A DNA stretch of 64,000 nt from Mesorhizobium sp. L-8-3 (GCF_016756615.1 NZ_AP023262.1:1116001-1180000); one strand, 5' to 3'; numbered from the stretch's first letter, positions 16,208 to 26,230 are shown. Numbers and translations: made by a program. The notes: generated by a model from the sequence alone, not told the origin.

Positions 16208-17586
16208 TCAGCCAGCAGTTCCTCAACCAACGCCGCGACCCCGAGCAGATTCCGGTCCTCGTACCAGGGCGCGCAGAGCTGCAGGCCGACGGGCAATCCC
16301 TTCTTGGTCCTGCCGCAGGGCAGCGAGACGGCGGGATGGCCGGTGAGGTTCTGGGGGTAGGTGAAGGGGTACCAGGCGCCGCGCACGGTTCCTTCGTTGT
16401 GGCCTTCGATCTCGATGTCGCCGGTGGGGTCGACGTCGATGGGGAGCGGTGGCGCGGTGAGGGTGGGCGAGACGATGACGTCGAAGCGCTCGAACAGGGA
16501 CTGGAAGGTCTGGAACAGTTTCGTGCGGGCGGCGGTGGCGTTGGCATAGTCGACCGCCGGGCAGGCCTCGCCCAGCGCGATCGTGTCGCGCAGGGATTTC
16601 GACACCAGCGCTTCCCGCCCCTTGACCGACGGGCCGGTGCGGGCGGCGAGGCCGACGCGCAGCAGCGTCAGGAAGACCGGCTCAAAGGACTTGAAGTCGA
16701 CCTCGATCGGCTCGACAAGGGCGCCAGCGGCGGCGATCGCTTCGACCGCCCTGGCGGTGAGATCAGCGACCTCGGTCTCGACGCGTGCGCCGCCCCGCGC
16801 GATCCAGCCGACACGCAGGCCCCTGAGCGCGATATCGCGCGGCGGGTGCAGCGTCGCCGCCGCCTGGCCATAGGGATCGCGCCGATCGGGCCCGGCGATC
16901 GCCTCGAACAGCAGGGCGGCATCGGCGACGTTGCGGGCCATCGGGCCGACGAAGGAATTGGCGCCGAAGAGATCCGGGAGCTGGAGATGCGGGACGGCGC
17001 CCAGGGTCGGCTTCATGCCGACGACGCCGCAGCAGGCGGCCGGAATGCGGATCGATCCGCCGCCGTCCGTGCCGAGCGCGATCGGGCCCATGCCGGCCGC
17101 TACGGCGACAGCGGCCCCGGAGCTCGAAGCGCCGGGGGTGACCGACGGGTCGATCGGGTTCAAGGTGCGGCCGAAGAGCGGCGAGGTGGCCGACTGGACA
17201 TGGCCGAATTCGGGTGTGGTGTTCTTGCCGACGAGGATGGCCCCGGCGCGACGGGCGCGCGCCACCGCGACGCCGTCCTCCTTCGGCACGTTGTTCTCGA
17301 AGAGCCGCGAGCCCATGGTGGTGCGCACGCCTGCCGTGTTGACCAGGTCCTTGACCGAATAGGGCACGCCGTGGAGCGGCGGCAGTTCTTCGCCCGCCAT
17401 GACCTTGTCCTCGGCGGCGCGGGCCTCGGCCAACGCTTCGTCGGCCGTTACCGTGATGAAGGCGTTGAGATCGCGCCGCGCCTCGATGCGGGCGAGCACG
17501 GATTTTGTCGCCTCGACCGGGGAGATGGATTTTCGCCGGATCCGGGCGGCGAGGTCGACGGCTGTGAGGTCGGCGATGTCGGTCAT
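16192..17586 (-). CDS. Amidase (amidase-signature family)
   Basis: 464-residue amidase-signature hydrolase with the full Ser-cisSer-Lys triad: Lys in GVPYSVKDLV, cis-Ser in the TPGASSSGAAVAVAAG signature, and the nucleophile Ser in GTDGGGSIRIPA. Such enzymes hydrolyse aliphatic or aryl amides, or act as GatA. The absence of gatB/gatC neighbours and the divergent C-terminus argue against GatA. Start is the ATG at 17586; the open frame further upstream runs into repeats. The extreme C-terminus lies in repeat DNA. It stands alone between repeat blocks, near a PotABCD-type importer that could supply an N-acyl or amide substrate. Confidence 0.9.
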   Translation of the reverse strand: MTDIADLTAVDLAARIRRKSISPVEATKSVLARIEARRDLNAFITVTADEALAEARAAEDKVMAGEELPPLHGVPYSVKDLVNTAGVRTTMGSRLFENNVPKEDGVAVARARRAGAILVGKNTTPEFGHVQSATSPLFGRTLNPIDPSVTPGASSSGAAVAVAAGMGPIALGTDGGGSIRIPAACCGVVGMKPTLGAVPHLQLPDLFGANSFVGPMARNVADAALLFEAIAGPDRRDPYGQAAATLHPPRDIALRGLRVGWIARGGARVETEVADLTARAVEAIAAAGALVEPIEVDFKSFEPVFLTLLRVGLAARTGPSVKGREALVSKSLRDTIALGEACPAVDYANATAARTKLFQTFQSLFERFDVIVSPTLTAPPLPIDVDPTGDIEIEGHNEGTVRGAWYPFTYPQNLTGHPAVSLPCGRTKKGLPVGLQLCAPWYEDRNLLGVAALVEELLADTTSR

Positions 17587-17609
17587 GGGAGTTGTGTCCT
17601 CTGTTTTCG

Positions 17610-17650
17610 CCTCAGTCGCCGGCGCGGTCCGTCCGGGCCGCTTGGCGCCC
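17610..17650. repeat. Left-half fragment of family R1 repeat
   Basis: GCCTCAGTCGCCGGCGCGG followed by TCCGGGCCGCTTGGC matches the left and middle part of the R1 copy at 15061-15102. With the right half at 16146-16207 it brackets the amidase gene. Confidence 0.55.
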
Positions 17651-17654
17651 GAAG

Positions 17655-18339
17655 TACCCCTCATCCGACCTCGCTTCGCGAGGCCACCTTCTCCCACAGG
17701 GGGAGAAGGCGGGAGCCTGGCTTAGCCGGCTCTGCAAATTGTCAGCGTTTGCGACCGGGGGAAGCGTTGCAGTAGGGTCTTCCGTTCTTCCCTTCAGGGA
17801 GAAGGCCGATGAGTTGCTCAAGGGGAGCGGGTCGTGTGACTTGACCGGGCGGAGGTCGTTGTGCGCGAGATATCCCTCATCCGACCTCGCGAAGCCTGTC
17901 CTCGGGCTTGCCGAAGGCAAGACCCGTGGGCGAGGCCACCTTCTCCCACCAGGGAAGAAGGCAGGAGACTGGCTTGGGCGGCTCTGCAAATCGGCGGCGT
18001 CTGTGATTGGCGGAGGTGGTGCAGCAGGGCCTTCACTTCTTCCCCTGTGGGAGAAGGCCAATGACTTGCTTGCGGGGAGCGGGTCGTGCCCCTTGACCGG
18101 GCTGCGGTCGCGGTGCCCGCAATACCCCTCATCCGACCGCGCTTCGCGCGGCCACCTTCTCCCACAAGGGGAGAAGGCCGGAGCCCAGTTTAGCCGGCTC
18201 TGCAAATCGTCGGCGTTTGCGATTGGCCGAGACGCTGCGGCAGCGTCCCCTTCTCCCCTTGTGGGAGAAGGTGGCCGCGCCCACGGGTCTTGCCTCCGGC
18301 AAGCCCGAGGACAGGCTCCGCGCGGTCGGATGAGGGGTA
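17655..18339. repeat. Three tandem copies of the TACCCCTCATCCGACC palindromic element (family R2)
   Basis: Units begin at 17655, 17871 and 18123. Each starts with (T/A)CCCTCATCCGACC, runs through GCGAGGCCACCTTCTCCCAC and a spacer containing GGCTCTGCAAAT, and reaches a closing CTTCTCCC...GGGAGAAGG arm. Only the third is complete, ending in GGTCGGATGAGGGGTA at 18339. Units 2 and 3 also carry a CCTCGGGCTTGCCG...CAAGACCCGTGGG insert. The whole 17587-18408 interval is repeat DNA with no gene. Confidence 0.75.
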
Positions 18340-18408
18340 TTTTGGCGATACGCGCATGAGGGCACCCCCACGTCGCGCCTCTCCCTGGTGACATGGCGAT
18401 AGCCAACA

Positions 18409-19164
18409 TCAGATCATCCAGCGGCCGCCGTCGATCAGCAGGCTCTGGCCGGTGATGAAGCGGGCTTCGTCGCTGGCGAGGAAGGCGACGGCGGCGGCGA
18501 CATCCTCGGGCTCGCCGACGAAGCCTGCGGGGGTTTCGGCCTTGATGCGCTCGATGACCGCGGCCGGTACCCGGTCATGCGCGCGGGTGCGGATGGCGCC
18601 GGGGGCGACGGCGTTGACGGTGACGCCGTGCGGGGCAAGCTCGCGCGCCAGCGAGCGGGTGAAGCCGATGAGGCCCATCTTGGCGGCAGCATAGTCGGCC
18701 AGCCCGGCATCGCCGGCGAAGGCGGCGTCGCTCGCCATATTGACGATGCGCCCGCCGCGCTCGCGCATGGCAGGTGCGGCAAGGCGCGAGAGCCGCATGG
18801 CGCTGATGAGGGAGATCTCCAGCACGAAGCGCCAGACCTCCTCGCGCGACTCGTGGAACGGGGCGGAGCGCTCGCGTCCGCTCTGGCCGACATTGTTGAT
18901 GAGGATATCGACCGGGCCGAAGCCAGAGACGACCCGGCCGTGGAAATCCGTCAGCGCGTGTTCATCCGTGCAGTCGGCGTCGACGGCGATCAGCCGCGCG
19001 GCGACGGCCTCGTCGAGGCCTTCGACCAGCGCCGACGTATCGAGGTCGATGACGCCGACCCGCGCGCCCTCGGTCATGAAGCGCCTGGCGATGGCCGCAC
19101 CGATGCCCGCGCCGCCGCCGCTGACGATCACGGTGCGATTGTTGAAGCGGTCGGCGACGATCAT
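18409..19164 (-). CDS. SDR-family NAD(P)-dependent oxidoreductase
   Basis: 251-residue classical SDR with SGGGAGIGAAIARRF (cofactor loop), NNVGQSG, catalytic Ser in IVNMASDAAF, YAAAK, and a C-terminal ITGQSLLIDGGRW. It is encoded in the same direction as the PotABCD-type operon but separated from its last gene by 460 bp of hairpin repeats, so it may have its own promoter. Substrate unknown. Confidence 0.9.
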   Translation of the reverse strand: MIVADRFNNRTVIVSGGGAGIGAAIARRFMTEGARVGVIDLDTSALVEGLDEAVAARLIAVDADCTDEHALTDFHGRVVSGFGPVDILINNVGQSGRERSAPFHESREEVWRFVLEISLISAMRLSRLAAPAMRERGGRIVNMASDAAFAGDAGLADYAAAKMGLIGFTRSLARELAPHGVTVNAVAPGAIRTRAHDRVPAAVIERIKAETPAGFVGEPEDVAAAVAFLASDEARFITGQSLLIDGGRWMI

Positions 19165-19187
19165 GACAGTCTTCCTGATGGCTCGCT

Positions 19188-19299
19188 AGAGCATCGGATT
19201 TGCCCCGAGACCGGTACCCGCTTTCGGGCCCGATGCTCTGTCTCTTTGTTTTCGTGCAATTCCGGACGCAAAACCGCTGTGCGCTCTTGCTGGAATTGC
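19188..19299. repeat. Two dispersed hairpin repeats (families R5 and R6)
   Basis: 19188-19239: AGAGCATCGG ... CCGATGCTCT (R5, related to 35089-35127 and 23989-24033). 19256-19299: GCAATTCCGGACGCAAAACC ... TGGAATTGC (R6, also at 35144-35186 and 43355-43398). Confidence 0.65.
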
Positions 19300-19377
19300 T
19301 GTGCCGCGTGTGGCGCGAAACAGGTTTCCACAGTGCGCGACAGAATGGTCGTGGAAGTCACGTAGCGCGACGCGTCT

Positions 19378-19539
19378 GCACCCCCTTCTGTCCTGCCGGA
19401 CATCTCCCCCTCAAGGGGGGAGATTGGCTGGCCGCCCGGGTTTCGCCAATCATTTACGTCGCAGCACCAGGCGTCGTGATGTACGACGGCCGACCTCCCC
19501 CCTTGAGGGGGAGATGTCCGGCAGGACAGAAGGGGGTGC
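19378..19539. repeat. 45-bp perfect inverted repeat, 72-bp spacer (family R3)
   Basis: Arms 19378-19422 and 19495-19539 are exact reverse complements: GCACCCCCTTCTGTCCTGCC begins the left arm and AGGACAGAAGGGGGTGC ends the right. Each arm holds a TCTCCCCCTCAAGGGGG sub-hairpin. A single degenerate arm of the same family lies near 42802-42845. Confidence 0.75.
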
Positions 19540-19624
19540 GCCGCTCCCGACAGAATGTCCTCATTCAACCTGTCATGCACTGTGACAGGATTCATGCGAC
19601 ACGCTGCAAGCACTTTCGGGTCCT

Positions 19625-20374
19625 CTAGTGAAACGTGCGGCCGCCATCGACCGCCAGCGCGGCGCCGGTGATGTAGGAGGCGTCGTTGCTGGTGAGGAAG
19701 GCGATTGCCGCCGCGATCTCGTCGGGGTCGGCGATGCGCGCCAGCGCGTAGCGGTCGCGCACGGCGGCAAGTGCGGCTTCCGAATTGGCCTCGGGCAGGG
19801 AGGAGCGGAAGAGATCGGTCTCGACGGCGCCGGGGCAGACCACATTGACCCTGACGCCGAAATCGGCCGCTTCCATGGCCAGCGCCTTGGAGAACATCTG
19901 CAGCCCGGCCTTCGAGGCGCAATAGGCCGTGCGGTCCCGAAGCGGCTGCAGGCCGGCGCCGGAGGAGACGTTGACGACGCTGCCGCCGCCGGCGCGCCTC
20001 AAATACGGCAGCGCGGCGCGGCAGACCAGCATCGGGCCGGTGAGATTGACCGATATCACGCGCTGCCAGTCATCGTCGCTCATGGCTTCGAGCGGCGCAA
20101 GGAGATCGACGCCGGCCGAGTTGACGACGCCGTCGAGCCCGTCGAGCAGCTTTGCGGCTTCATCGACGGCAGCAGCGAGCCCGGCCGGATCGGAGAGATC
20201 GGCGACGAGGGGAAAGAGCCCCGCGCGCCGGTCGAGCGCCGCCAGCGCGTCGGCGTCGCGGTCGAGGCAGGCGACCTTGGCGTCGCCGGCCAGGAAACGC
20301 GACACGCTGGCCCGGCCGATGCCGCGCGCGCCGCCCGTGACGAGAATCCTGCGGCCTGTGAAATCCTGCGTCAT
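19625..20374 (-). CDS. SDR-family NAD(P)-dependent oxidoreductase
   Basis: 249-residue classical SDR: TGGARGIGRASVSRF, NSAGVDLLAPLE, catalytic Ser in VVNVSSGAG, YCASK, ITGAALAVDGG. The start overlaps the deacetylase stop (ATGA at 20371-20374), so it is the last gene of the importer operon. With the deacetylase it suggests modification of a sugar or amide taken up by the transporter, but this is inferred from context only. Confidence 0.9.
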   Translation of the reverse strand: MTQDFTGRRILVTGGARGIGRASVSRFLAGDAKVACLDRDADALAALDRRAGLFPLVADLSDPAGLAAAVDEAAKLLDGLDGVVNSAGVDLLAPLEAMSDDDWQRVISVNLTGPMLVCRAALPYLRRAGGGSVVNVSSGAGLQPLRDRTAYCASKAGLQMFSKALAMEAADFGVRVNVVCPGAVETDLFRSSLPEANSEAALAAVRDRYALARIADPDEIAAAIAFLTSNDASYITGAALAVDGGRTFH

Positions 20375-21189
20375 GCCGCGCGCTCCAGGCCGGGGCGCAT
20401 GTCTTCCACCATCTCGTCGCAGCGGCCGATCCAGACGTCGCCATGGTCGAGCGCATGCTTGATCAGGCCTTCGAGCACGCCGATGCGCGAGGGCTGGCCG
20501 ATCATCTCGGGGTGCATGCCGACCATCATCATGCGCTTCTCGGCATAGAGCACGTCGAACTCAGCCTTCCACGCCTCGAGCAGGGCCGACGGCGCCTGCA
20601 TGGTGCGTCCCGGCAGCACGATCGAATACTGGAAGAAGGGTGCGTCATCGAGGACCCAGCGGAAGGGCAGCTCGACGATTTTGGTGCGCTTGCCTTCGAC
20701 CGTGTGGATATAGGGCGAGTCGTCGTCGAAGAAGTTCGAGGAATAGTCGAAACCGTATTCGACGAGCATCGGCATGGTGACGGCGCTGATCTCGGCGGCC
20801 GGCGAGCGCCAACCGCGCGGCGCCCGGCCCGTCACCCGCCTGATCGATTCGAAACCCTTCTCCATCTCCTCGCGCTCCTGCTCGGGCGTGAGGTTGAGGA
20901 TCCAGGCATGGCTGTAGCTGTGATGGGCGATCTCGTGCCCGCCCTCCAGGATGCGCTCCATGAGCTCCGGGCGCTGGTCGATGATGAGGCCGGGGATGAA
21001 GAAGGTGGTTTTCAGCCCGTAGCGCGCGAGCAGCTTGAGCACGCGGTCGGTGCCGACCTTCCAGCCATAGGCGCCCTGCGACATGAGGATGGGGCGGGAG
21101 GCGTAATTGGGGTCGCGCGCCGTCCACATGGTTTCGGCATCGAGGTCGAATGTGAGGAAGAGGGGAAAGCCCCGGCTGGTGAGATGCAT
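20371..21189 (-). CDS. Polysaccharide deacetylase (NodB-homology) family protein
   Basis: 272-residue NodB-fold metal hydrolase without signal peptide. Motif 1 reads LTFDLDAE (the metal-binding Asp pair as D-L-D rather than the usual D-D), motif 2 is HHSYSH (HxxxH metal ligands), motif 3 RGWRSPAAE, and MVGMHPEMIG supplies the late His. The cytoplasmic form, with an intervening TFFIPGLII segment, resembles the PuuE/allantoinase-like branch that hydrolyses small C-N bonds rather than chitin. It follows the permease genes by 13 bp, so it probably acts on the imported compound. Confidence 0.85.
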   Translation of the reverse strand: MHLTSRGFPLFLTFDLDAETMWTARDPNYASRPILMSQGAYGWKVGTDRVLKLLARYGLKTTFFIPGLIIDQRPELMERILEGGHEIAHHSYSHAWILNLTPEQEREEMEKGFESIRRVTGRAPRGWRSPAAEISAVTMPMLVEYGFDYSSNFFDDDSPYIHTVEGKRTKIVELPFRWVLDDAPFFQYSIVLPGRTMQAPSALLEAWKAEFDVLYAEKRMMMVGMHPEMIGQPSRIGVLEGLIKHALDHGDVWIGRCDEMVEDMRPGLERAA

Positions 21190-21202
21190 GGCAAAGATCC
21201 GT

Positions 21203-21991
21203 TCAAACGAAGCGGTGGAAGCCGGTCCAGCGCTCGGCGATCAGGAGCACCGCCGCGGTGGCGATAATGAGCAGGGTCGAGACGGCCGCGACGCTGGGAT
21301 CGACACCCATCTCGACGGAGGTGAAGATGAGGATCGGCAAGGTGGTCTGCCTGGGGCCGGCGAGGAAGATGGTGACCGGCACGTTCTCCATCGAGGTGAC
21401 GAAGGCGAAGAGCGCGCCGGCGACGAGACCGGGTTTGATGAGCGGCAAAGTGACGAGCCGGAACGCGGTGAAGCCGTCGGCGCCGAGCACGCGGGCGGCC
21501 TCCTCGACCGACAGGTCGATGCCGGAAAGGCTCGCAAGCGCGGAGCGCACGATATAGGGCACGGTGATGACGACATGCGCGACGAGCAGCACCAGGAAAC
21601 TGCCGCGCAGCCCGACAAGCGTGAAATATTGCAGCAGCGCCACGCCGATGACCACGGAAGGAATGATCAAGGGCGACATCAGCAGCGAGGTGAGCGCTTC
21701 CGAGCCCGGGATCATGCGGCGGAAGATGGCGTAGGACGCCGCGACGCCGAGCGCCAGCGAGACGATCGTCGACCCGACCGCCAGGATGAGGCTGATGCGG
21801 ATGGCCGAGAGATAGGTGCTGTCGGTCAGCACCGCCGAGAACCATTTCAGCGTCCAGCCCTGCGGCGGGATGGTCAGGTAGGAGGTCTCGCTGAAGGAGG
21901 CGAGCATGACGACGACGACGGGGATCTGGAGGAAGACCACCACCAGGAGCGCGATCGACGTGACGGGGAAGCCGGGGCGCTGCTCGTTCAT
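21203..21991 (-). CDS. ABC transporter permease, PotC-like
   Basis: 262-residue binding-protein-dependent permease with about six helices (first: FPVTSIALLVVVFLQIPVVVVMLASF) and the EAA loop EEAARVLGADGFTAFRLVTLPLIKPG. The ATG at 21991 overlaps the upstream permease stop (ATGA). The PotC/PotI branch serves spermidine/putrescine and related cationic or small organic substrates. Confidence 0.92.
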   Translation of the reverse strand: MNEQRPGFPVTSIALLVVVFLQIPVVVVMLASFSETSYLTIPPQGWTLKWFSAVLTDSTYLSAIRISLILAVGSTIVSLALGVAASYAIFRRMIPGSEALTSLLMSPLIIPSVVIGVALLQYFTLVGLRGSFLVLLVAHVVITVPYIVRSALASLSGIDLSVEEAARVLGADGFTAFRLVTLPLIKPGLVAGALFAFVTSMENVPVTIFLAGPRQTTLPILIFTSVEMGVDPSVAAVSTLLIIATAAVLLIAERWTGFHRFV

Positions 21992-22850
21992 GCCAGGCCC
22001 GCCCAACGTTTGGTCATGCGGCTCGAAGCCCAGATGATGAGGATGGTGACCAGCGCCAGCGAGAAGGAAAGCGCGGATCCGCTCGGCCAGTCGAGAAGCT
22101 GCATATATTCGTCATAGATGAGCGTCGCCATGACCTGGTAGGTCGGCCCGCCCAGCATGCGCGGGGTGACCAGCGCGCTGATCGTCAGCACGAAGACGAG
22201 GATCGATCCGGCGATGATGCCGGGCGCGGTCAAGGGCAGCGTCACGGCGCGGAAGACGTGGAAGCGGCTGGAGCCCAGCGTCGCGGCCGCCGATTCCACG
22301 TCGCGCGGCACGTTCTGCAGCGCGGCCGCCAGCATCAGCACCATGAAGGGCAGGTAGATGTGGGTGAGCCCGATCATCACGCCGGTCAGGTTGAACATCA
22401 GCTTCAGCGGCGAAGCGATCAGCCCGAGATCCATCAGGAGGTTGTTGACGACGCCGCGATTGGTCAGGAGCACGATCCAGCCGAAGGAGCGCACGACGAG
22501 GTTGAGCATCAGCGGGAAGATGACGAGCAGCGTGAGCGGCAGCCGCCAGCGCGGATGGCCGCGCACGATGAGATAGGCGACGGGATAGCCGAGCAGCAGG
22601 CAGGCCAGCGTGACGCCGATGCCGAGGCCCAGCGTGCGCAGCACGACCTCGCGATAGTAGTCGTCGGCGAGGATGCGGACATAGTTCCCGACCGTCCAGC
22701 TTCCAGCAACGACGCCGGTGCCGGGCAGGTATTCCCGGAAGCTCGTCGGCGCCAGAAGGACGAGCGGGATGAAGAAGGCGGCGGCCAGCACGAGGAACAG
22801 CGGCGAGAAGAGCAGCAGGCCGGTACGCAGCCGGGTCATGGCCGCGCGTT

Positions 22851-22854
<4 letters not shown>
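21988..22854 (-). CDS. ABC transporter permease, PotB-like
   Basis: 288-residue permease with an N-terminal helix LLLFSPLFLVLAAAFFIPLVLL, further helices, and the EAA motif VESAAATLGSSRFHVFRAVTLPLTAPG. It overlaps both neighbours by 4 nt (ATPase upstream, second permease downstream), a compact translationally coupled transporter operon. Confidence 0.92.
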
Positions 22855-23933
<1,079 letters not shown>

Positions 23934-23943
23934 GGCATCAACC

Positions 23944-24137
23944 GGGAGCCCGGCGCGAGCGCCGGCTCCCGCCCTATCTGTTGTCCACGCATCGGTTTTG
24001 TCCCGACAACGGGTCCACTTTCGGGTCCGATGCTCCAAGCAGACCATTCCTTGGCAAGCCAACGAATGGTCTGCTCAGACCTTTGTCTTGTCGCAGATTC
24101 TTGTCGGAAAACCGTGGGACACTTTTCCGGAATCTGC
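23944..24137. repeat. Four consecutive hairpins between the binding-protein and ATPase genes
   Basis: Stems: GGGAGCCCGGCGC/GCGCCGGCTCCC (23944-23970), GCATCGG/CCGATGC (23989-24033), the perfect 12-mer AGCAGACCATTC/GAATGGTCTGCT (24038-24075) and GCAGATTC/GAATCTGC (24093-24137). In the direction of transcription they follow the binding-protein stop at 24157 and precede the ATPase start, where they could stabilise the first message or attenuate read-through. Confidence 0.6.
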
Positions 24138-24156
24138 TTGGCCGGCACTCTAGCGG

Positions 24157-25176
24157 TCAGCGCAGAACTTCGCGCTGCCAGCGGCGCGTCCATTCCGGCA
24201 GCCTCGCGGCCATCTCGTTGGGATCGAGGAAGAGCATCTTGTCCAGCGCCTCGCCGCTCGGCACGATGGCGGTGACTTCGTCGGAAAGCTCTACCTTCTT
24301 GTTCACCGAGCCGATGAACTGGCGCTCGGAGAAGCATTTCTGGTTCGCCGCGTCGAGCACCGTGTCGATGAACTTCAGCGCGAGTTCCTTCTGCTCGGTG
24401 CCCTTGGGGATCATGATCGCCGGGCGGATACCGACGGCGCCCTCTTTGGGATAGGCGGCGGCCAGCGGAAGGCCCTTCGTCGTCGCGACGCCGGCACGGT
24501 CGGGATACCAGACGGCGATGTCGATCTCGCCGCGTTCGAACAGCGACACCACCTGGTCGGCCTGGGTGTAGAGCAGCACGGAATCCTTCGCCAGCGGCTT
24601 GATCTTCTCGACGCCGGGGGTGATGTCGTCGAGCGTGCCGCCGGCCATCTGGTTGACGGCGGCGAGGAACTGCCAGCCGGTCGTGCCCGATATGTCGCCG
24701 ATGGTGACGCGGCCCTTGTATTTGGGGTCGAACAGGTCGTTCCAGGATGTCGGCGGCGTGGTGATCTTCTCGCGGTTGTAGATGATGGTGGTGGCGCCCA
24801 GCATCGCCGCGACATAGGCATCGTCCTTGCCCCATGCGCCGTCGATGATATCGGGCGCGTTCGTCAGCTTCGCGCGCTCGAGCGGCTCGAGCAGCCCCTC
24901 ATTGGCCACCTGGACGGCGAAGGCGTCGTCGGCGAACACGACGTCCATGTCGGAATCGCCCGCGGTCGCGCGGATCGCGGCCGCCTGCTGCGCCGAATTG
25001 GCGAGCTTGGTGACGACCGTCGCGCCGGTCGCCTTTTCGAAGGGGTCGATGTAGCAGGCCTTCACATTGTCGGCGAAGGAACCGCCGAACTCGCCCAGGA
25101 CGAGTTCCTGCGCGGAGGCGGCCGAGACGGCCGTGAAGACAGCGGCAGTTGCAAGCAGCTTGGCAGACAATTTCAT
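24157..25176 (-). CDS. ABC transporter substrate-binding protein, PotD-like
   Basis: 339-residue periplasmic binding protein. The signal peptide is MKLSAKLLATAAVFTAVSAASA. The mature part has the PotD/iron-type family core: LGEFGGSFADNVKACYIDPFEKATGATVV, DVVFADDAFAVQVANEGLLEPL, FDPKYKGRVTIGDISGTTGWQFL, RGEIDIAVWYPDRAG. GGGAGA precedes the ATG at 25176; an in-frame ATG at 25191 also has a site. It heads the leftward operon PotD-PotA-PotB-PotC-deacetylase-SDR. The Asp/Glu cage of true polyamine binders cannot be confirmed, so ligand is open. Confidence 0.9.
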   Translation of the reverse strand: MKLSAKLLATAAVFTAVSAASAQELVLGEFGGSFADNVKACYIDPFEKATGATVVTKLANSAQQAAAIRATAGDSDMDVVFADDAFAVQVANEGLLEPLERAKLTNAPDIIDGAWGKDDAYVAAMLGATTIIYNREKITTPPTSWNDLFDPKYKGRVTIGDISGTTGWQFLAAVNQMAGGTLDDITPGVEKIKPLAKDSVLLYTQADQVVSLFERGEIDIAVWYPDRAGVATTKGLPLAAAYPKEGAVGIRPAIMIPKGTEQKELALKFIDTVLDAANQKCFSERQFIGSVNKKVELSDEVTAIVPSGEALDKMLFLDPNEMAARLPEWTRRWQREVLR

Positions 25177-25397
25177 CGAAAATTCTCCCATTGTTCGAGC
25201 CTCCTCGTCAGCGCCTTCTGGGGACGCCGTTGATCGGGAAAAGCTAACACCGACAAAATTATCTTTCAAGAAAGAAATTGAAAAGGTATTCTATCTTTTC
25301 GTGACGCTTGTTCGCCCGGCCGACGGCGGCTAAGCCTTTCGGCAGGCAGCGCGCCGCGTGGAGAAGGATTCTCGCGGCTCGCCGCAGGTTCTTGACT

Positions 25398-25446
25398 TGG
25401 CACATGACTTTTCCCGCAACCGCTGCGCAGTTTCGGGAGGCATGTT
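25398..25446. repeat. Dispersed hairpin repeat (family R7)
   Basis: GCACATGACTTTTCCCGC...GTTTCGGGAGGCATGT, the same family as 35245-35291 and 42667-42712. It abuts the proposed start of the MarR gene and so lies in its 5' leader. Confidence 0.55.
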
Positions 25447-25467
25447 TTGGATTCGAGGGGAAGGTCG

Positions 25468-25983
25468 TTGGACGAACCCGTCTTGCGTTATTGGGAACTG
25501 GATCGCGTCGGCCGCGGCATGGCGGCCTGGAACCGCGAGCGCCCCGATATCGACTGCAGCGGCAAGGCCGTCGTCGGCCGGATCCTGCATCTCCACGACA
25601 TCATCCTGCGGGCGGTCGACCGGACGCTGGCCAGGCACGGCCTCAAATATCCGGTCTATGCGGTGCTCGCCACGATCCGCGTTTCGGGCCCGCCCTACCG
25701 CATGTCGCCGACGGAGCTGCTGTCGACGCTGCTGGTGACATCAGGCGGGCTCTCGAACCTGCTTCGCCGCATGGAAGCAGACGGCTATGTCAGGCGCATG
25801 GCCGACAAGCGGGACGGCCGCGGCGTCATCGTCGAGCTGACCGAAAAAGGCATCGCGGTCGCCGACGCCAGCATGGCCGACCATGCCGCAGTGGAGCGCG
25901 AACTGGCCGAATGCCTGCCGCCGGAGCTGCAGGACACCGTCGCCAAGGCGCTCGGGCTGATGATCACCGTCGCGGAGCGGTGA
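25468..25983 (+). CDS. MarR-family transcriptional regulator
   Basis: 171-residue winged-helix regulator. The DNA-binding region reads MSPTELLSTLLVTSGGLSNLLRRMEADGYVRRMADKRDGRGVIVELTEKG, the usual MarR helix-turn-helix plus wing with the DxRxxR-type element (DKRDGR). Flanking helices form the dimer interface. The start is a TTG at 25468 with GGGGAAGG upstream; another TTG at 25447 is possible. Divergent from the PotABCD-type operon, so it may control it. MarR ligands are often aromatic or phenolic acids. Confidence 0.88.
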   Translation: MDEPVLRYWELDRVGRGMAAWNRERPDIDCSGKAVVGRILHLHDIILRAVDRTLARHGLKYPVYAVLATIRVSGPPYRMSPTELLSTLLVTSGGLSNLLRRMEADGYVRRMADKRDGRGVIVELTEKGIAVADASMADHAAVERELAECLPPELQDTVAKALGLMITVAER

Positions 25984-26049
25984 TGGGGCTGGCTTGGCCA
26001 TGCCTGCGATCCCTTGCATCCGAGCTACCCCTCACCCTTGCATCGGAGC

Positions 26050-26230
26050 TACCCCTCATCCGACCGCGCTTCGCGCGGCCACCTTCTCCCACAAGGGGAG
26101 AAGGGAACGCTGCGGCAGCGCTTCCGCCAGTCGCCAACGTTGGCGATTTGCGGAGCGGGCAAGGCCATGCTCCTGCCTTCTCCCCCTGTGGGAGAAGGTG
26201 GCCGCGCGAAGCGCGGTCGGATGAGGGGTA
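26050..26230. repeat. Complete family R2 palindromic element
   Basis: TACCCCTCATCCGACC...CCTTCTCCCACAAGGGGAGAAGG, spacer with CGCCAACGTTGGCG, then CCTTCTCCCCCTGTGGGAG...GGTCGGATGAGGGGTA. The arms are near-perfect inverted repeats of about 50 bp. It fills the gap after the MarR gene. Confidence 0.75.

Noticed and set aside
17655..18339. Possible CRISPR array
   Set aside because: Only three units of about 220-250 bp, palindromic and divergent, with no short repeat-spacer rhythm and no cas genes.
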